Below, one piece after another: positions 19,051 to 28,113 of a stretch of DNA of 64,000 nucleotides (its first letter is position 1; every line of letters starts with the position of its first letter). A program made the translations under genes and the position numbers. The DNA is from JACKBK01 sp963707275 (GTDB lineage: Bacteria > Chloroflexota > Anaerolineae > JAAEKA01): positions 124,001 to 188,000 of the forward strand of contig CAVPPH010000013.1 of NCBI GenBank assembly GCA_963707275.1, given 5' to 3'. A model generated the notes under the pieces. The model was given only the letters and a program-made list of their open reading frames with translations, had not been told where the DNA came from and searched no databases.

Positions 19051-22000
19051 ATGGCTCAACAGCTTCCTCTTCAGCAACCTCAAACGACAGCGGCCGCGGC
19101 GCCGCGTGAATCCTGGTCTGAACGCCACCAGCAGTTCATCGGGCTGAGCGTCTTCATCCTCAAGCGACTGGCTTTTGGTCTGCTGGTACTGGTGGCTATC
19201 GTCTTCATCAGCTTCCTCGGCCTGGACATGGCTCGCGGCGCGGATTTTTCCCGTGCGCTATCCTACGCGGCCGAAAGTACGGTCGTTTATTTCGGCAATC
19301 TGCTGCACGGCAATCTTGGCTACACCACCGCGGGCAGCATCACGTTGCGGCCGGTCCCGGTCAGTTCTGTGCTGGCCGACGTGGTTCCGAAAAGCATCGC
19401 CCTGCTGACCGTGTCGCTTCTGTTCGCTACGGTCGTCGGCGTGCTGCTCGGCTACCTGGCCGGCAAGCGGCCGAACAGCAACGTTTCGCTGGTGTTCATC
19501 CTCCTTTCGATCATCGGCGTGTCGATCCCCAGCTTCTTCGCTGCACTGCTGCTGCAACTGCTCATGGTACGCTGGGCCAGGGAGAGTGGCTCGCTGCCGC
19601 CGCTGCCGGTCGGCGGCTTCGGCTGGGACAAGCACATTATCCTGCCAGCGCTGGTGCTGGCTGCCCGCCCCGTTGCGCAGATCGCGCGGGTGACCTTCGT
19701 GACGCTGGGCACGCTGCTGGGGCTGGACTACGTGCGCACCGCGGTCGGCAAGGGCTTGCTGCCGCGCCAGGTCTGGCGGGGACACATCTGGCGCAACGCG
19801 CTGATCCCGATCCTGACCACCATCGGCATCTCGTTGCGTTTCTCCCTCAGCAGCCTGCCGGTGGTGGAATATTTCTTTGGCTGGCCGGGGATGGGATTTA
19901 CGCTACTCAAGTCGATCTCGAAACAGGACGATCTCCTGACCGTCGCGCTGGTGATGGTGATGGGACTGATTTTCATTCTGGTCAACCTGGTGCTGGACAT
20001 CAGCTATCGCTTCATCGACCCGCAACTGCGTGACAGCATTTCCAATATCGCGCACGAGGACAAGCGCCGCTTTGTCAAGCGAATGCGGGACATGTTGGGC
20101 AGCCTCGTCAGCTTCCTGCGCTACAACGAGATCACCGACTGGTTCCGCCAAACATTTCGCCGGCGTCCGTCCGAGCCTGAACCCAGTCCGTTCGCTGCGG
20201 TGGCAGCGGCGCACAACGACCTCTTCGATACCCGCGCCGATGTCTACCGGACGCAGCGGCGGCGCGCGTGGTGGCGAGCTACCATGGGCAACCTGCCCTT
20301 TATGCTCGGCAGCTTCCTGGTCATCGCCATGCTGTCGATCCTGGTTTTCGGTCCCAGCCTGACGCCGCACAACCCTTACACGACCCGCGGGCTGACTATC
20401 ATCGACGGCGAGTTTCTGGTGCCGCCCTTCGAGCCGGGCGCGACCTATCCGCTGGGCACCGACGTGCTGGGACGAGACATCGCCAGCCTGATCCTGGCCG
20501 GCGCGCAGCAGACGCTGATCCTGGCGGTGCTGGCCGTGGGCGCCCGCCTGCTGATCGGCTTCGTGCTGGGTGCGATCGCCGGCTGGCGGAGCGGCGGCTG
20601 GGCCGACCGGCTGATCATGGGCGTCGCCGAGGTGCTGTCGGCCTTTCCCGCCCTGGTGCTGGCGATGATCATCGTGCTCGCGCTGGGCATCCGCCAGGGG
20701 ATGGGCGTGTTCGTCGTCGCCCTGTGCGTCGTCGGTTGGGGCGAGACGATGCTCTACGTCCGCGGCGAGGTGATGGCGATTCGCCCGCGGCCATACATCG
20801 AGAGCGCCGTCGCGGTTGGCGTGCGCACGACGCGCATGATGGTCGCCCACGTGCTGCCGATCCTGCTGGCGGCGCTGGTTTCGCTGGCCGCGCTGGAGAT
20901 GGGCGCGGTCTTGATGCTGCTGGGCGAGCTGGGTTTCGTCGGTATCTTCATCGGCGGCGGCGCATTTGCCGAGCTGGACGTCGGTTCCACGCTCTACCAC
21001 TACTCTGACGTGCCGGAGTGGGGATCGCTGCTCAGCGGCGTGCGGCAGTACGCGCGCGCCTATCCCTGGCTGGCGATCTACCCCGCGCTGGCCTTCTTCA
21101 TCGCCATCGTCGGCTTCAACCTGTTTGGTGAGGGCATCCGGCGCATGATCGAGACGGTTGGCGTCGGGTTTGGCAAGCTCTTCAATCGATACACGCTTTC
21201 GCTGGCGCTGGGCGGCCTGCTGATCTTTGGCTGGGCGCGCGCCAACACCGGTTCCATCGCCTACTATCGCCAGCAAGCGCGCGCCTTCGACGGACAGCAG
21301 GCGCTGGCGCAGGTCGCACAGTTGACCGCGCCTGAGTTCCAGGGACGTAGTCTGGGCTCACAGGGCATAGACGACTCGGCAGACTGGATCGCGCAGCAAT
21401 TCGAGAGTCTTGGCCTGTTTACAGGTGGTGAGAACGCGACCTATTTCCAGAACCGCACGCGCGAATTCACGCAGTTCGGCAGTCCTGCTCAGTTCGGCAT
21501 CTGGGACGGCAATCCCGCACCGGCCTATCGCAGCGACTTTGTCGAGTATCCCGGCTATTTCACCACCAGCGGGGAGGCCGGCGGGCCGGTGCGCGCCGTG
21601 GTGATGGGCAGCCTCAGCCAGGGCGGTCTGGGCAGTCGCGGCCGTCCGGCCTTGGATCGGGCGCTGGAGAAGAGCAACATCCTGCTGATGCTGTCGGAGG
21701 AGGATGCCCTGCTGGCCGAGTTTACGCCCCACAGCGGCATGTTGGTGGTAGCCAGCGATCCGCAAGACATGCAGCGCCACTACACCGTTTCCGGACGCAC
21801 CAGAGTGTCAGGTGATTTCTTCACTGGCAAGCTGTCGGGACAGGACACGCCGACCCTGTGGATCAGCGAGGAGACGGCTGACCGGCTGCTGGCAGGCACG
21901 GGCGAAACGGTTGCCAGTCTGCGCCGCCAGCAGGAAGCGATGGCGCAGGATGAGGTAGCTGTCATCGACACCGGCGTTGAGGTGTCGGTGAAGGTAGACG

Positions 22001-22767
22001 GCGAGATCGTGAAAGGCCAGCCAGCCCGCCACGTCATCGGATACCTGCCGGGCGTGTCTGGGCGCGCCGGCAGCGGTGAGGGAGGCTTCGACCAGTCGTT
22101 GCCCGGCGGGGCCAGCCAGGATCCGCGCGGCGACGCTGCGCTGGACAACAAGCTGGTGGTTGTCATGGCGCAGTACGACAGCGCCCCAACTGCGCCGGAC
22201 GGCGGCCACGAGGCTGCCAACTTTAACGCCAGCGGCGTGGCAGTGATGCTGGAGGCGATCCGCGCGATGCAGGCGTCGGACTACCAGCCTTATCGCAGCT
22301 ATCTGTTTGTGGCTTACGCAGGCGAGGGGCAGGACGGCGGCGAGCCGATCCGGCCGGGCGATGTGCGCAAGTTTCTGCAAGCGCGCACCGGGTTCGCGTC
22401 CGCGTTCGAGGTCGAGGCGGTGGTCGTGCTGGAGGGGCTGGGCGACGGCTCAGGCGACGGGCTGGAGATAACCGCGGGCGGCAACCAGCGGCTGGCCAAC
22501 CTGTTCGACACCTCGGCCAGGCGGATGGGCGGCAAAGCCGAACCTGCCAACGATGCTGTTGACATAAGCATTATCTTCGAAGATCGCGCACTGCGGTCGG
22601 GCGAAGGGCAGGAGGCGCCCATCGTCACACTCAGTTGGGCCGGCTGGCAGGAGACCGCCCGGATGCCAGGCGACACCCTGGAGACCGTCTCCGCTGAGAA
22701 GCTGGAACAAGCCGGCGAAGCGCTGCTGCTCAGCCTGATGGTCATGGGGCGGGAGAACACGTATTGA
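19051..22767 (+). CDS. DppB-DppC permease fusion with C-terminal degenerate M28-like domain
   Basis: One uninterrupted frame of about 1238 residues joins three modules. First, a DppB/OppB-type permease (about residues 35-335; SIIGVSIPSFFAALLLQLL, the EAA-like loop, VVEYFFGWPGMG). Second, a DppC/OppC-type permease (about 395-715; PLGTDVLGRDIASLILAGA, EVLSAFPALVLAMIIVLALG). Third, after another hydrophobic helix, an extracytoplasmic region with a PA-like insert and an M28 aminopeptidase-like fold (about 780-1230). The M28 metal motifs are eroded: HYDS reads QYDS, NDNASG reads NFNASG and the Glu-Glu reads GEGQDG, so it is probably a non-catalytic binding domain. ABC ATPase and binding-protein genes are not adjacent. 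An in-frame TTG at 19006 is an alternative start; TACAAT lies at 18994-18999. Confidence 0.85.
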   Translation: MAQQLPLQQPQTTAAAAPRESWSERHQQFIGLSVFILKRLAFGLLVLVAIVFISFLGLDMARGADFSRALSYAAESTVVYFGNLLHGNLGYTTAGSITLRPVPVSSVLADVVPKSIALLTVSLLFATVVGVLLGYLAGKRPNSNVSLVFILLSIIGVSIPSFFAALLLQLLMVRWARESGSLPPLPVGGFGWDKHIILPALVLAARPVAQIARVTFVTLGTLLGLDYVRTAVGKGLLPRQVWRGHIWRNALIPILTTIGISLRFSLSSLPVVEYFFGWPGMGFTLLKSISKQDDLLTVALVMVMGLIFILVNLVLDISYRFIDPQLRDSISNIAHEDKRRFVKRMRDMLGSLVSFLRYNEITDWFRQTFRRRPSEPEPSPFAAVAAAHNDLFDTRADVYRTQRRRAWWRATMGNLPFMLGSFLVIAMLSILVFGPSLTPHNPYTTRGLTIIDGEFLVPPFEPGATYPLGTDVLGRDIASLILAGAQQTLILAVLAVGARLLIGFVLGAIAGWRSGGWADRLIMGVAEVLSAFPALVLAMIIVLALGIRQGMGVFVVALCVVGWGETMLYVRGEVMAIRPRPYIESAVAVGVRTTRMMVAHVLPILLAALVSLAALEMGAVLMLLGELGFVGIFIGGGAFAELDVGSTLYHYSDVPEWGSLLSGVRQYARAYPWLAIYPALAFFIAIVGFNLFGEGIRRMIETVGVGFGKLFNRYTLSLALGGLLIFGWARANTGSIAYYRQQARAFDGQQALAQVAQLTAPEFQGRSLGSQGIDDSADWIAQQFESLGLFTGGENATYFQNRTREFTQFGSPAQFGIWDGNPAPAYRSDFVEYPGYFTTSGEAGGPVRAVVMGSLSQGGLGSRGRPALDRALEKSNILLMLSEEDALLAEFTPHSGMLVVASDPQDMQRHYTVSGRTRVSGDFFTGKLSGQDTPTLWISEETADRLLAGTGETVASLRRQQEAMAQDEVAVIDTGVEVSVKVDGEIVKGQPARHVIGYLPGVSGRAGSGEGGFDQSLPGGASQDPRGDAALDNKLVVVMAQYDSAPTAPDGGHEAANFNASGVAVMLEAIRAMQASDYQPYRSYLFVAYAGEGQDGGEPIRPGDVRKFLQARTGFASAFEVEAVVVLEGLGDGSGDGLEITAGGNQRLANLFDTSARRMGGKAEPANDAVDISIIFEDRALRSGEGQEAPIVTLSWAGWQETARMPGDTLETVSAEKLEQAGEALLLSLMVMGRENTY

Positions 22768-22894
22768 TGGGGTGTGGGGCGTGGGGCTTGGGTGAAGATT
22801 GTGGCGTTGAGCCGGTGTTTGCTCGACTGGCATACGCCGCAAGTCAAACTACCACGCCAGTCCCCAGTCCCCACTCCCTACGCCCTACACCCTA
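22768..22894. repeat. Degenerate heptamer array in inverted halves
   Basis: The left half reads in 7-base steps GGGGTGT, GGGGCGT, GGGGCTT; the right half reads CCAGTCC, CCAGTCC, CCACTCC, CTACGCC, CTACACC. The right half is roughly the reverse complement of the left, giving an inverted structure between convergent genes. The same 7-base periodicity recurs at four other places in this window. Confidence 0.6.
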
Positions 22895-23869
22895 TCAAAG
22901 ATCAAGCCACGTACCCAGACCGCGCGCTTTGGCATTGCGCAGGACTAGCGGGGCGGTCGCCATGTCGTCCAGGGCCAGACCAAGGTTGCAGGCCATGGTG
23001 CGCTCCGAAGCGGTCTCGCGGCCCGGCTTCAGCCCGATCACCAGCTCGCCCAGACTGGCATGGATCGGTGGAATCGACTGGAAGTAACCCACGCCACGAT
23101 AATGTTCAAGTTGGGGAACGTCGTCGGTGCAGAACTTGTCGGCTTCTGCCAGCGCGGCTGGATGCCAGTAGGAGTCGAAATCAACCAGTGATGCGAAGGC
23201 GCCTTCATCCAGCCAGCCGGGCTGGATCGTCGCGTGCGGCGTGCGCAGGATCGGCCCAGCGGTGATTACCAGATCGCAGCCGCTGACGGCCTCCTGCGGA
23301 CTGCGCGCCACGGTCACTTCCAGGCCGTACGTTTCTCCTACCTCGTCGGCGTAACGCAGCGCAGTTTCCAGGCGATGGTCGTAGGCGATCACCCGTTTCA
23401 AGGGGAACAGAACGTTCAGCGCTTCCAGGTTGCTGCGGCCCTGAACACCGCATCCCAGCACGCCCAGCGTTTCCGATTCAGGCCGTGCCAGGTATTTCGC
23501 CGCCAGCGCGCTGGCGGCGCCGGTGCGTTTGGCGGTGATCCAGGTGCAGTCCATCACTGCCAGCGGCAGGCCGGTGTCGGCGTCGTTGAGCACCAGCAGG
23601 CCGCTGATGTAGGGCAGGCCGCGGTCCTGGTTCTGCGGATAGCCGCTGACCCACTTGACGCCGATGCTGTCCAGCGAGGGGATGTAGGCCGGCATGGCGT
23701 GGATGAACGCATCGGGCCGTGAATGGACGCCAGGTTTGGGCGGCATTTCGACGTTGCCGCGTCCGTGCTCGGCAAAGGCGGTCTCCAGCGCGTCTATGAT
23801 CTCACGCATACTGACCCCGGCGGCTGCCACATCGTGGCGGGACAGGTACAGGAACTGGTGTTTGGACAT
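22895..23869 (-). CDS. Ornithine cyclodeaminase / mu-crystallin family protein
   Basis: A 324-residue NAD(P)-dependent enzyme of the ornithine cyclodeaminase/alanine dehydrogenase/ketimine reductase family, normal length. The Rossmann nucleotide loop is ETLGVLGCGVQGRSNLEA (GxGxxG form) and the preceding TGAASALAAKYLARP is the family signature. Early residues include VKWVSGYPQNQDRGLPYISG with the substrate-side Lys. Relatives make proline from ornithine or reduce cyclic imines; which applies is not decidable here. The start follows AGG at good distance and lies 4 bases after the tiny hydrophobic ORF. Confidence 0.9.
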   Translation of the reverse strand: MSKHQFLYLSRHDVAAAGVSMREIIDALETAFAEHGRGNVEMPPKPGVHSRPDAFIHAMPAYIPSLDSIGVKWVSGYPQNQDRGLPYISGLLVLNDADTGLPLAVMDCTWITAKRTGAASALAAKYLARPESETLGVLGCGVQGRSNLEALNVLFPLKRVIAYDHRLETALRYADEVGETYGLEVTVARSPQEAVSGCDLVITAGPILRTPHATIQPGWLDEGAFASLVDFDSYWHPAALAEADKFCTDDVPQLEHYRGVGYFQSIPPIHASLGELVIGLKPGRETASERTMACNLGLALDDMATAPLVLRNAKARGLGTWLDL

Positions 23870-23873
23870 GAAG

Positions 23874-23963
23874 TTACCTCAAAGCTTGCAAGGCCACAGC
23901 CAGCATGGCAGCGATCGCCATCGCCAGCAACAGACCGGCGAGTATCAACGTAGCTCTGCGCAT
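23874..23963 (-). CDS. Putative 29-residue hydrophobic peptide
   Basis: A short frame from ATG (23963-23961) to TAA (23876-23874): two Arg after the start, then one uninterrupted hydrophobic stretch rich in Ala and Leu (LILAGLLLAMAIAAMLAVAL), ending QALR. This is the composition of a single-pass membrane micro-protein. Its stop is four bases before the next gene's ATG, consistent with translational coupling. The ribosome site is weak (GAGCTGAA). No homologue is recognised; it could be chance. Confidence 0.35.
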   Translation of the reverse strand: MRRATLILAGLLLAMAIAAMLAVALQALR

Positions 23964-24032
23964 AAGTTCAGCTCGGACCAAATCAACGGATCGCTGTTTG
24001 CATGATTTCTGCGCAAGACAGGGTCTCGGGTT

Positions 24033-24650
24033 TCATCCTTCGGCGGCGGCGTTCTCGCTGCGAACCTGCTCGGTGACGCGCACCAAACTCTCGTACGGCT
24101 GCGCGCCGGAGACGAGATACTTGTCCTCGAACACGAGAGCCGGCACACCGCCCAGCCCGTAGCTGTGGGCGAGATCGACGTCGACCTGCACGGCAGTGTC
24201 GTAGGCCGGCTCATCCAGCGCGTCCAGGAACGCGGCGCGGTCAAGGCCGATCTGCGCGGCGATACCGGCCAGCACGGCGCGGTCGCTGATGTCCTGCGCT
24301 TCCTGCCAGTAGGCGCGGAAGACGGCTTCGTGGTAAGCTTCGCCCAGCCCTTCGGCCTCGGCAATCTTCGCGCCGACCAGAGCGACACGGCTGGTGCCGT
24401 CCATCTTGCCGGGGTTAATCTCGAGGCCGTAGGTCTCGCGCGCCATCTGCACCAGGCGCGGCCGGCCCGCTTCGATGCGCGCCCGGTACTCCGGCGAGAT
24501 CGGCGGCGCGCCGGCTGGTCGCAACTCGAACGAGCGCCAACTGACGGCTACGTTATGAGACTGCTTGAGTTGCTCCAAACTGGAGGACACGAGAAAACAA
24601 AACGGTCAGACGAAATCCGACCAGACGTCGATGTGGATTTGGTTTGTCAC
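24033..24650 (-). CDS. DsbA/FrnE-like thioredoxin-fold oxidoreductase with in-frame TGA at the active site
   Basis: From a GTG at 24650 with a perfect AGGAG five bases upstream, the frame reads VTNQIHIDVWSDFV, then TGA (24608-24606, codon 15), then PFCFLVSSSLEQLKQSH and on without interruption to 24033 (about 205 codons). The FrnE/HCCA-isomerase subgroup of DsbA proteins has SDxxCPWC here, so the TGA replaces the first Cys of CxxC, giving a possible UPFC. Later motifs confirm the family: FELRPAGAPPI, a helical insert, and SYGLGGVPALVFEDKYLVSGAQ with the cis-Pro. A small hairpin sits 20-33 bases after the TGA. Either this is a selenoprotein or the codon is a mutation/read error. It lies 29 bases after the dnaJ-like gene. 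Confidence 0.75.
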
Positions 24651-24679
24651 GATTGCTCCTGCATACTTTGCCAACTTGG

Positions 24680-25681
24680 TTAGTTCCCGGCCAGCGTCCG
24701 TAGCTCTTCAAACAGGCGACGCTGTTCATCGTTGATCGCGGTCGGTATCTGCACGTCCATCACCGCGAAGAGATCGCCGCGCTGCTCCGGGTTGCGCAGA
24801 TTGGGCATGCCCAGGCCGCGCAGGCGGATCGCGCGGCCGTTCTGGGTGCCGGCCGGTACGGTCAGCAGTACCGACCGCTCCAGGGTCGGCACGCGTACCT
24901 CACCGCCCAGCACGGCGCTGTACAGATCCACGGGGACGGTGACCCGCAGGTCGTCGCCCTCGCGCTTGAACAGCGGATGCGGCGCGACCGTGACGTTGAG
25001 ATACAGATCGCCCGCCTGCCCGCCGCTGCCTCCCGGCTCGCCCTGGCCGCTGACGCGCACGCGCGATCCGGTGCGCACGCCGCGCGGCACAGTAACTTCG
25101 ATTCGACGGCCACCTTCCCATTCTAGCGCGCGCACGGAGCCGCTGAAGGCTTCCTCCAACGAGACCTCAATGGCCGCATCCACATCGCGGCCTTTGCGCG
25201 GGCGCAGGCTGTTGCGCGCGCCTGTGCTGCCGGGCATCCCGCCGGCCGACGCGCCGCCGAACATGGCCTCGAAGAAATCGGAGAATCCGCCGCTGTCGCC
25301 AAAGGACGTCGAGAATCCGCCCGATGGCCTTTGGCCAAAGCCACGGCCGAAGACTTCCTGAAACTCCTCAGGCGTCATGGTGCGTGTCGAGCCGCGCATG
25401 CCGCCGGGAGCGCTGCGGCGCGGCGCATCGTTGGGCCCGAAACCGGCGCGCTGGTAGTCTTCCCACTCCGCGCCGAACTTGTCGTACATCTTGCGCTTTT
25501 CGCCGTCTGAGAGCACTGCGTAGGCTTCGTTGATCTCCTTGAAGCGCTGCTCAGCCTCCGGCTTGTCAGGATTGACGTCAGGGTGATGCGTGCGCGCCAG
25601 CTTGCGGTAGGCAGACTTGATGGTCTTCTCGTCGGCGTTTTTGGGCACGCCCAGTATTGCATAATAGTCCTTGTATTCCAT
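24680..25681 (-). CDS. DnaJ-class co-chaperone, CbpA type
   Basis: A 333-residue Hsp40. An N-terminal J-domain (residues 1-70) carries the HPD tripeptide in ARTHHPDVNPDKPE, which stimulates the DnaK ATPase. Then comes a Gly/Phe-rich linker with MFGGASAGGMPG, and two beta-barrel client-binding domains (IEVTVPRGVRTGSRVRVSG; LYLNVTVAPHPLFKREGDDL). The CxxCxGxG zinc-finger repeats of classical DnaJ are absent, so this is a type II/CbpA-like protein. It starts 6 bases after grpE and precedes the DsbA-like gene; dnaK is not in the window. Confidence 0.95.
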   Translation of the reverse strand: MEYKDYYAILGVPKNADEKTIKSAYRKLARTHHPDVNPDKPEAEQRFKEINEAYAVLSDGEKRKMYDKFGAEWEDYQRAGFGPNDAPRRSAPGGMRGSTRTMTPEEFQEVFGRGFGQRPSGGFSTSFGDSGGFSDFFEAMFGGASAGGMPGSTGARNSLRPRKGRDVDAAIEVSLEEAFSGSVRALEWEGGRRIEVTVPRGVRTGSRVRVSGQGEPGGSGGQAGDLYLNVTVAPHPLFKREGDDLRVTVPVDLYSAVLGGEVRVPTLERSVLLTVPAGTQNGRAIRLRGLGMPNLRNPEQRGDLFAVMDVQIPTAINDEQRRLFEELRTLAGN

Positions 25682-25687
25682 ACTGCC

Positions 25688-26420
25688 CTACCTTTCCTGA
25701 ACCGGAGTCAACTCAGCAACTTGCTCTGGCGCGCCGGTGCTGACCAGTACACGCGCTGGTCGCACCAAACCATCCTGGTCTGCAAATCCGTTCTGGACTA
25801 CATGTGCGACGTGGCCTTCCGGCACGGTGTCGCTGGCCAGATGGCCCAACGCTTCGTGCTGGTTCGGATCGAACGCCTCGCCGAGCGCTGCAATCGGGTT
25901 TACCCCGTGACGCGCCAATGTATCCAGAAATGCCTGGCGGACGGCGCGCAGGTTGCCCGCGTAGCTTTGCAGCCGCGGATCGTCGCCGGCCGCGTCCTGC
26001 GCCAGATGCTGCAGGCCCAGCTCGAGGTTGTCGGCCAGCGGCAGCATGTCTCGCAGCAGCGAGCGCCGCTCCTCGGTAGCCTGCTGGGCAAACCGGCGTT
26101 CCTGGCGGCGGCGGAAGTTCTCCGCGTCGGCCTGCTGGCGCAGGTAACGGTCACGCCATTCCGCTGCGTCGCCACCGTCGTTGAGCTGCGCCTTGAGCTG
26201 TGTAATCTCTTCCGCAGCGGCTGCCAACCGTTCCTCGATCTGGCGATTGCTCTCCAGCGCGGCGCGATATTCCTTCTCTACCTGAATAGCCTGCCGCTCG
26301 GCCTGCTGCTCGCGCACGGCAAGCTGCTCGTACTCCGCGCGGCAGCGCGCGGTAGGCCTGCACGACCTGTTGATAATCGGGATACGCGGGGCGTCCCGTC
26401 GAACGATAACTTCCAACCAT
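25688..26420 (-). CDS. grpE: GrpE nucleotide exchange factor (one frameshift)
   Basis: Nucleotide exchange factor for DnaK. The long N-terminal coiled coil (EYEQLAVREQQAERQAIQ to QLKAQLND) is followed by the GrpE core: AENFRRRQERRFAQQA, LLPLADNLELGL, FLDTLARHGVNPI, and the beta domain FDPNQHEALGHL and VRPARVLVSTG. The start is the ATG at 26420 (TGGAG upstream), giving MVGSYRSTGRPAYPDY and so on. One extra base near 26343 shifts into the main frame, which itself has an in-frame ATG at 26416 giving nonsense residues. A TATAAT on the minus strand at 26463-26458 may be the -10. Operon: grpE, dnaJ-like, dsbA-like, small ORF, cyclodeaminase. Confidence 0.9.
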
Positions 26421-26582
26421 TTTCTGCTCCAGCGTTTGATTTCAGAACACCAATCCCATTATACCGCATCGCCCGTTAGATCGCTGTAAGCGGGGTGTTA
26501 GAACTGTGTTGGAGCGTGGAGGTCAAGTCCCCGGCACTTTGTGGGGGCGTCTCGTCGCCGCGCGATTTTCTCGGCACTTCCC

Positions 26583-26611
26583 TTGTCACCCGCGCTGGCA
26601 TCGGCTATAAT
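26583..26611 (+). promoter_or_regulatory. Sigma-70-type promoter of the folK-folE2 fusion
   Basis: TTGTCA (26583-26588), exactly 17 bases, TATAAT (26606-26611), 30 bases before the start codon. Confidence 0.7.
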
Positions 26612-26640
26612 CGAAGCAACTCTCCACGAAAGGGCACGAT

Positions 26641-28113
26641 ATGCCAAGCCACACCGTGTACCTCGGCCTGGGTGCAAACCTGGGCGACCGCCAGACAAAC
26701 CTCGTACAGGCGCTGCAATTATTGCGCGCCCGGGTCGAGATCGAGCAGGTGTCATCCGCCTACGAGACCGCGCCCGTTGGCTACACCGCCCAGCCTAACT
26801 TCATCAACATTGTCTGCCGGGCCAGCACCGAGCTCGCGCCGGCTGATCTGCTGCACTTTGTAAAGCAGGTGGAGCAACGGATGGGCCGGCTGACGACTTT
26901 TCGCTTCGGCCCGCGGTTGATCGACATCGACATTCTTTATTACGACGGGCTGGCGCTCGACGAGCCGGGGCTGGTCATTCCCCATCCGCGTATGGCGGAG
27001 CGGGCCTTTGTGCTGGTGCCGCTGGTCGAGATCGCACCGGACTTGCGGCATCCGGTGCTGGGCAAGACCGCCAGCGAGCTGCTGCAAGCCGTGGATCGTT
27101 CCGGCGTGTGGCCGGCTGCGCGCGGATTGAAGCCAGCGTTCCAGAACGATGTGCAAAGCAGCCGCCCGCAACATACTTTGCCGCTGCGCCGGGTTGGTGT
27201 CACCAATCTGGAGCGCGTCATCCGGCTGACCGAAAAGGGGCGCGACAACCTCTTCTACGCGACCGTCGATCTGTTCGTCGATCTGGCCCCGGAGCAGGCA
27301 GGCGTTCACATGTCGCGTTTCAGCGACCAGCTTGAGCAGGTGATCGACGAGATGGTGACGTTACAAGCACCCGACATCGAGACCTTTGCCGCGCAACTGG
27401 CCGCGCAGGTAGTGGACAGCCAGAAGGCGGTATCGTCTGAGGTTCATGTGCGGGCCAAGTTCTCGATGCGCAAGACTACGCCCGTTTCCGGCAAGCCTAC
27501 CCAGTCGATCTATACACTGATCGGCATGGCAGTTGCTAGCGAAGCGGGACAGCGCCGGTTGGTGGGCGTCGAGGCGGACGGGCTGACGGCCTGCCCCTGC
27601 GCGCAGGACATGATCCGCGGCTATGCCAGCCAGTTGCTGCAAGAGGAAGAAGGCATGGACGCTGCGACTGCCGGCCGCATCCTCGATCTGATCCCGCTGG
27701 CGACCCACAATCAGCGCGGCCGCGGCACGCTGCTGGTCGGCACGCAAGGGCAGATCGAGGCCTTCGATCTGGTGCACATCGTCGAAGGTGCGATGAGCTC
27801 GGAGGTCTACGAACTGCTCAAGCGTCCTGACGAGTTTTTCGTGGTCAACAAGGCGCACCGCAACCCCCGTTTCGTCGAGGACGTGGTGCGCGAGATGTTG
27901 TACGCTGCGCTGGAGGTTTATCACGGCCTGCCGGACAGCGACTTCGTGCTGGCGCGCCAGGAAAACTTCGAGAGCATCCATCGCCACAACGCGTTCGCCG
28001 AGCACAGCGGCACTCTGCGCGAATTGCGTGCGGCATTGCATGGCGGCAACGCGGCCAGTTCCACAACATTGGCACAGTGGCTATCCGGTCAAGCGGTAAA
28101 CGGTAATCGGTAA
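26641..28113 (+). CDS. FolK-FolE2 fusion: HPPK plus type IB GTP cyclohydrolase
   Basis: A 490-residue bifunctional folate-pathway enzyme. Residues 1 to about 165 are 6-hydroxymethyl-7,8-dihydropterin pyrophosphokinase: YLGLGANLGDRQTNL at the start and FGPRLIDIDILYYDGL with the magnesium-binding Asp pair. Residues about 175-490 are a GTP cyclohydrolase of the FolE2/MptA (COG1469) family: GVTNLERVIRL, GVHMSRFSDQ, DGLTACPCAQDM with the metal Cys, and ATHNQRGRG. The fusion covers the first and a later committed step of pterin synthesis; folB is not fused or adjacent. It has its own strong promoter, and AAGGGC precedes the ATG. Confidence 0.93.
   Translation: MPSHTVYLGLGANLGDRQTNLVQALQLLRARVEIEQVSSAYETAPVGYTAQPNFINIVCRASTELAPADLLHFVKQVEQRMGRLTTFRFGPRLIDIDILYYDGLALDEPGLVIPHPRMAERAFVLVPLVEIAPDLRHPVLGKTASELLQAVDRSGVWPAARGLKPAFQNDVQSSRPQHTLPLRRVGVTNLERVIRLTEKGRDNLFYATVDLFVDLAPEQAGVHMSRFSDQLEQVIDEMVTLQAPDIETFAAQLAAQVVDSQKAVSSEVHVRAKFSMRKTTPVSGKPTQSIYTLIGMAVASEAGQRRLVGVEADGLTACPCAQDMIRGYASQLLQEEEGMDAATAGRILDLIPLATHNQRGRGTLLVGTQGQIEAFDLVHIVEGAMSSEVYELLKRPDEFFVVNKAHRNPRFVEDVVREMLYAALEVYHGLPDSDFVLARQENFESIHRHNAFAEHSGTLRELRAALHGGNAASSTTLAQWLSGQAVNGNR

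Noticed and set aside
19903..21276. 457-codon minus-strand frame opposite the permease fusion
   Set aside because: His/Gln/Asp-rich antisense product typical of high-GC shadows.
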